This document shows positions 61,501 through 64,000 of a stretch of 64,000 bases of DNA, in pieces; positions within the stretch are counted from its first letter, which is position 1; every line of letters begins with the position of its first letter. Origin of the DNA: JAJRXG01 sp038523965 (GTDB taxonomy: Bacteria > Bacteroidota > Bacteroidia > Chitinophagales > Saprospiraceae); assembly GCA_038523965.1 (NCBI GenBank), contig JBCBIX010000003.1, positions 6,127-70,126 of the forward strand. The letters run 5' to 3'. A program made the translations under genes and the position numbers. The notes below the pieces were generated by a model, which did no database searches, had not been told where the DNA came from, and saw nothing but the letters and a program-made list of their open reading frames with translations.

Positions 61501-62523
61501 ATGCTAAAGAAACGTGCAACACTTAGAGATCTGGCAAAAGCCCTAAATGTATCCGTCACGACGGTCTCTCGAGCGCTCAATGACAAAGGAGATATCAGTC
61601 CTGAAATGAAACGTCGTGTTCAGGAGGTTGCACAGTTGATGGAGTATAAACCCAACACAGTAGCAAGATCGCTCCGCAAAAGCACTTTCAACAAACTTAT
61701 CGGCTTGATCATCCCTCAAGTCGACCATTATTTCTACTCGACTATCGTCAAGGGCATCATCAACTCTGCCATCATGGATGACTACCTCATCATCACCGGC
61801 GAGAGTAATCATTTACCAAATAAGGAACGTGAAATCATAGATAATTACACTGACCACCACGTTAGCGGAGTCATCTTCATCCCGTCCAGAGATCAGGCAT
61901 CAGAAGCTAATGTGCGTGAGTTACAGCGCAGGAATATTCATGTCATATTGGTGGATCGCACATTCCCTGATTTTAATGGATCTCACATTAGATATGACGA
62001 CCAATATGGAGGCCATTTGGCCACCACACACCTCATCGAGCAGGGACACACGAACATTGCCATATTCAGAGGTGACGAGAAATGCTCTATTTCTAATGCT
62101 CGATATGCGGGTTATCTCCAAGCACTTGAGGAACATAATCTATCACCAGACCCTTCGCATGTACGCATCTGCCCAACAGCCTCTAAAAATGAAGCGTACG
62201 ATGAGTGTCGTGAACTGTGGACAATGAAAAGCCCACCTACCGCGGTCTTTACAATCACTGATCATTTAGCAGCAGGCATCTATGCCTTCGCTAAGCACCA
62301 GCAACTCGATATCCCTCAAGACATAGCCATAGTCGGCTACAGCAACAGTGAGGTAAGTGACATTTTGGATCCCAAGTTGACTTCCATCGCCCAAGACGGT
62401 CTTGAGCTTGGTGAACGGGCTAAATCCGCACTCCAAGCCACCATGAAAGATGCGAAGCATCGCGAGCAGGTGACGATGAGTACTCGAATCATCGTGAGGG
62501 AGTCGAGTGTCCTACACGTCTAA
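61501..62523 (+). CDS. LacI-family transcriptional regulator
   Basis: A 340-residue regulator. ATG 61501 is chosen; GTG 61492 would add three residues. The N-terminal helix-turn-helix is TLRDLAKALNVSVTTVSRAL (about 6-25), with the hinge region EYKPNTVARSLRKS, then a periplasmic-binding-like sugar domain: LIGLIIPQVDHYFYSTIVKG, GVIFIPSRDQ, HVILVDRTFPDF, HLATTHLIEQGHTNIAIFRGDE, and DIAIVGYSNSEVSDILDP. It is divergent from susC, so it probably controls that operon in response to a sugar. Its stop overlaps the uvrA stop by 12 bases in convergent orientation. Confidence 0.92.
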   Translation: MLKKRATLRDLAKALNVSVTTVSRALNDKGDISPEMKRRVQEVAQLMEYKPNTVARSLRKSTFNKLIGLIIPQVDHYFYSTIVKGIINSAIMDDYLIITGESNHLPNKEREIIDNYTDHHVSGVIFIPSRDQASEANVRELQRRNIHVILVDRTFPDFNGSHIRYDDQYGGHLATTHLIEQGHTNIAIFRGDEKCSISNARYAGYLQALEEHNLSPDPSHVRICPTASKNEAYDECRELWTMKSPPTAVFTITDHLAAGIYAFAKHQQLDIPQDIAIVGYSNSEVSDILDPKLTSIAQDGLELGERAKSALQATMKDAKHREQVTMSTRIIVRESSVLHV

Positions 62524-64000
62524 CTTTGCTTTTAGATAAGACGCTGTCGCCGATTCCTCCACATCAAGCAGTCCTTCTGGAGGACCTTGATACATAAGGT
62601 GGCCACCATTCTCACCTCCTTCAGGGCCTAAGTCGATAATCCAATCAGCGCTCTTGATCACATCCAGGTTATGTTCCACGATAACCACAGTGTTTCCTTG
62701 CTCTACTAAGGCCTGAAAGGCAGTCATAAGCTTGTTTATATCATCAAAGTGAAGACCCGTTGTCGGTTCGTCAAATATGAAAAGGGTATGGTCTCCTTTC
62801 CCCTCTTTGATCAGGAATGATGCCAGTTTTACCCGTTGTGCTTCGCCTCCAGATAGCGTACTCGAGGCCTGTCCCAACTTGACATAGCCCAGCCCTACAT
62901 CCAGCAGAGGTGTAAGCTTCTTCACGATGGCCTTTTCTTTCTCGAAAAAAGTGATGCTCTCCTCGACACTTAGTTCTAAGATCTCAAAGATGTTAAGCCC
63001 GTTATAGGTGACTTCGAGGATCTCTTTTTTGAAGCGCTTCCCATTGCAATCCTCACAAACCAGTTTGACATCCGCTAAGAATTGCATCTCGATGGTGATG
63101 TAACCCTCGCCTTGACAAGTATCACAACGTCCACCTTCGGTATTAAATGAAAAATGCTTGGGCTTATAGCCTCTTATCTTACTCAAGGGTTGTTTAACCA
63201 TGAGCTTACGGATGTCATCATATGCCTTCACATAAGTGACAGGATTTGATCGAGACGAACGCCCTATGGGCTGTTGATTGACCATTTCGATTCCCTTCAC
63301 CATCGTCAGATCTCCTGCCAGACTTCCGTGTTTCCCGATACTTGATGGGTGGCTGATCTGCAGTTCTTTGAGAAGGGCGGGATATAAGATGTGCTTGACA
63401 AGCGATGTTTTGCCTGATCCACTGACCCCTGTAACAACAGTCATACTGTGCAGAGGAAAGGTTGCATCGACACCTCTCAGGTTATGCTGTGTCGCATTGA
63501 TAATGCTGATATGATTGGCAGATGTCCGTCGTTGAGCGGGCAACTCAATCGCCTTCTTACCGGATAGATAGTCTCGAGTCAGGCTGCCCTTCCCTTTTTT
63601 CTGAAGCTGTTGATAGGGCCCAGCATAGACGATATTCCCTCCATGTATGCCTGCGTTTGGTCCTACATCCACGAGAAAGTCAGCATTCATGATGACCTCC
63701 TCCTCGTGTTCTACAACCACAACAGTATTTCCTAAGTCGCGCAAGTCCTTTAATACCTTGACCAACTTATCGGTATCCTGAGGATGAAGTCCGATAGAGG
63801 GTTCATCCAGGATGTAAAGCGAACTGGTCAAATTACTTCCTAAGGTACGCGTGAGGTTAATCCGCTGCGTCTCCCCACCGCTTAGAGTGGATGCTTGTCT
63901 GTCTAACGTGAGGTAGGATAACCCTATGCTGTTCATAATGTCGAGCCGCGTCTTCACTTCAAGCAATATTCGTTCAGCTATCGCTTGCTGATGTTTAGAC
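62512..64000 (-). CDS. uvrA: Excinuclease ABC subunit A, C-terminal part
   Basis: The gene enters from the right edge; about 496 C-terminal residues are visible and no start codon is needed inside the window. It shows the first ABC signature and Walker B (STLSGGETQRINL, SLYILDEPSIGLHPQD), a second Walker A (VVTGVSGSGKTSLV), the zinc-finger cysteines (GGRCDTCQGEGY and VCEDCNGKRF), and the second signature and Walker B (STLSGGEAQRVKL, TLFIFDEPTTGLHFDD). UvrA finds DNA damage for nucleotide excision repair. The internal segment order is complete for the C-terminal half. Confidence 0.95.
   Translation of the reverse strand, partial: SKHQQAIAERILLEVKTRLDIMNSIGLSYLTLDRQASTLSGGETQRINLTRTLGSNLTSSLYILDEPSIGLHPQDTDKLVKVLKDLRDLGNTVVVVEHEEEVIMNADFLVDVGPNAGIHGGNIVYAGPYQQLQKKGKGSLTRDYLSGKKAIELPAQRRTSANHISIINATQHNLRGVDATFPLHSMTVVTGVSGSGKTSLVKHILYPALLKELQISHPSSIGKHGSLAGDLTMVKGIEMVNQQPIGRSSRSNPVTYVKAYDDIRKLMVKQPLSKIRGYKPKHFSFNTEGGRCDTCQGEGYITIEMQFLADVKLVCEDCNGKRFKKEILEVTYNGLNIFEILELSVEESITFFEKEKAIVKKLTPLLDVGLGYVKLGQASSTLSGGEAQRVKLASFLIKEGKGDHTLFIFDEPTTGLHFDDINKLMTAFQALVEQGNTVVIVEHNLDVIKSADWIIDLGPEGGENGGHLMYQGPPEGLLDVEESATASYLKAKLDV

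Noticed and set aside
1..64000. tRNA or rRNA genes in intergenic gaps
   Set aside because: All gaps are under about 180 bases and none shows a cloverleaf or conserved rRNA segment by eye.

Overview
The window is a dense chromosomal segment of a member of the Bacteroidota. The phylum is shown by a SusC/SusD pair, a protein with a type IX secretion C-terminal domain, a RemB-like gliding-type barrel protein, DUF5916, DUF4230 and DUF4159 proteins, and TAnnTTTG-like -7 promoter boxes instead of TATAAT. Base composition is near 48-50% GC by eye. A marine Saprospiria-type bacterium would fit, but that class is only an inference. There are no rRNA, tRNA, IS, phage or CRISPR features, and no gene-free stretch longer than about 180 bases.

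Left end (1-2650, +): siroheme and assimilatory sulfate reduction genes (SUMT end, precorrin-2 dehydrogenase, APS-type reductase, ferredoxin/NADP reductase), joined by overlaps. From 2666 to 7983 (-) lie an Smr-domain gene coupled to a TonB-dependent receptor, and a DUF5916 barrel protein. From 8140 to 12941 (+) is an inositol-phospholipid cluster: CDP-alcohol phosphatidyltransferase, an Aur1/IPC-synthase-like PAP2 protein, myo-inositol-1-phosphate synthase, PgpA, GtrA and a lipid kinase. From 13017 to 21566 (+) come an OB-like secreted protein, DUF4159, MoxR, a TolC/HlyD export pair, a TIGR04282 glycosyltransferase with a methyltransferase, and a histidine kinase/response regulator pair.

21557-24166 (-) holds a MacB-like permease, an MtfA-like protein without the metallopeptidase motif, and an OmpA-domain protein. 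24238-30755 (+) holds the RemB-like barrel, a VCBS protein with T9SS signal, a double-FKBP lipoprotein, DUF2304 and a family-4 glycosyltransferase. 30749-37098 is mainly housekeeping: Pcm, a NadR-like kinase, AroA, OsmC, CysQ, GalE, a PNPOx-like protein and an MDR reductase. 37186-39799 (-) holds an ECF sigma factor, its probable membrane partner ending in a beta-barrel-like region, and a DUF4230 protein.

Two regions deserve most attention. First, 39926-44309 (+) is a tightly overlapping three-gene operon: a large helical protein with a C-terminal STAND-like P-loop ATPase, a short MscS-like channel and a cation:proton antiporter. It looks like an ATP-dependent sensor controlling ion flux and matches no named system I recognise. 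Second, 46370-61324 (-) is a SusC/SusD locus followed by three giant tandem VCBS/ASPIC-UnbV lipoproteins and one small lipoprotein. The ASPIC genes are coupled by TAATG junctions and separated from susD by a strong UUCG-loop terminator, and a divergent LacI regulator sits beside susC. The window ends inside uvrA (-).
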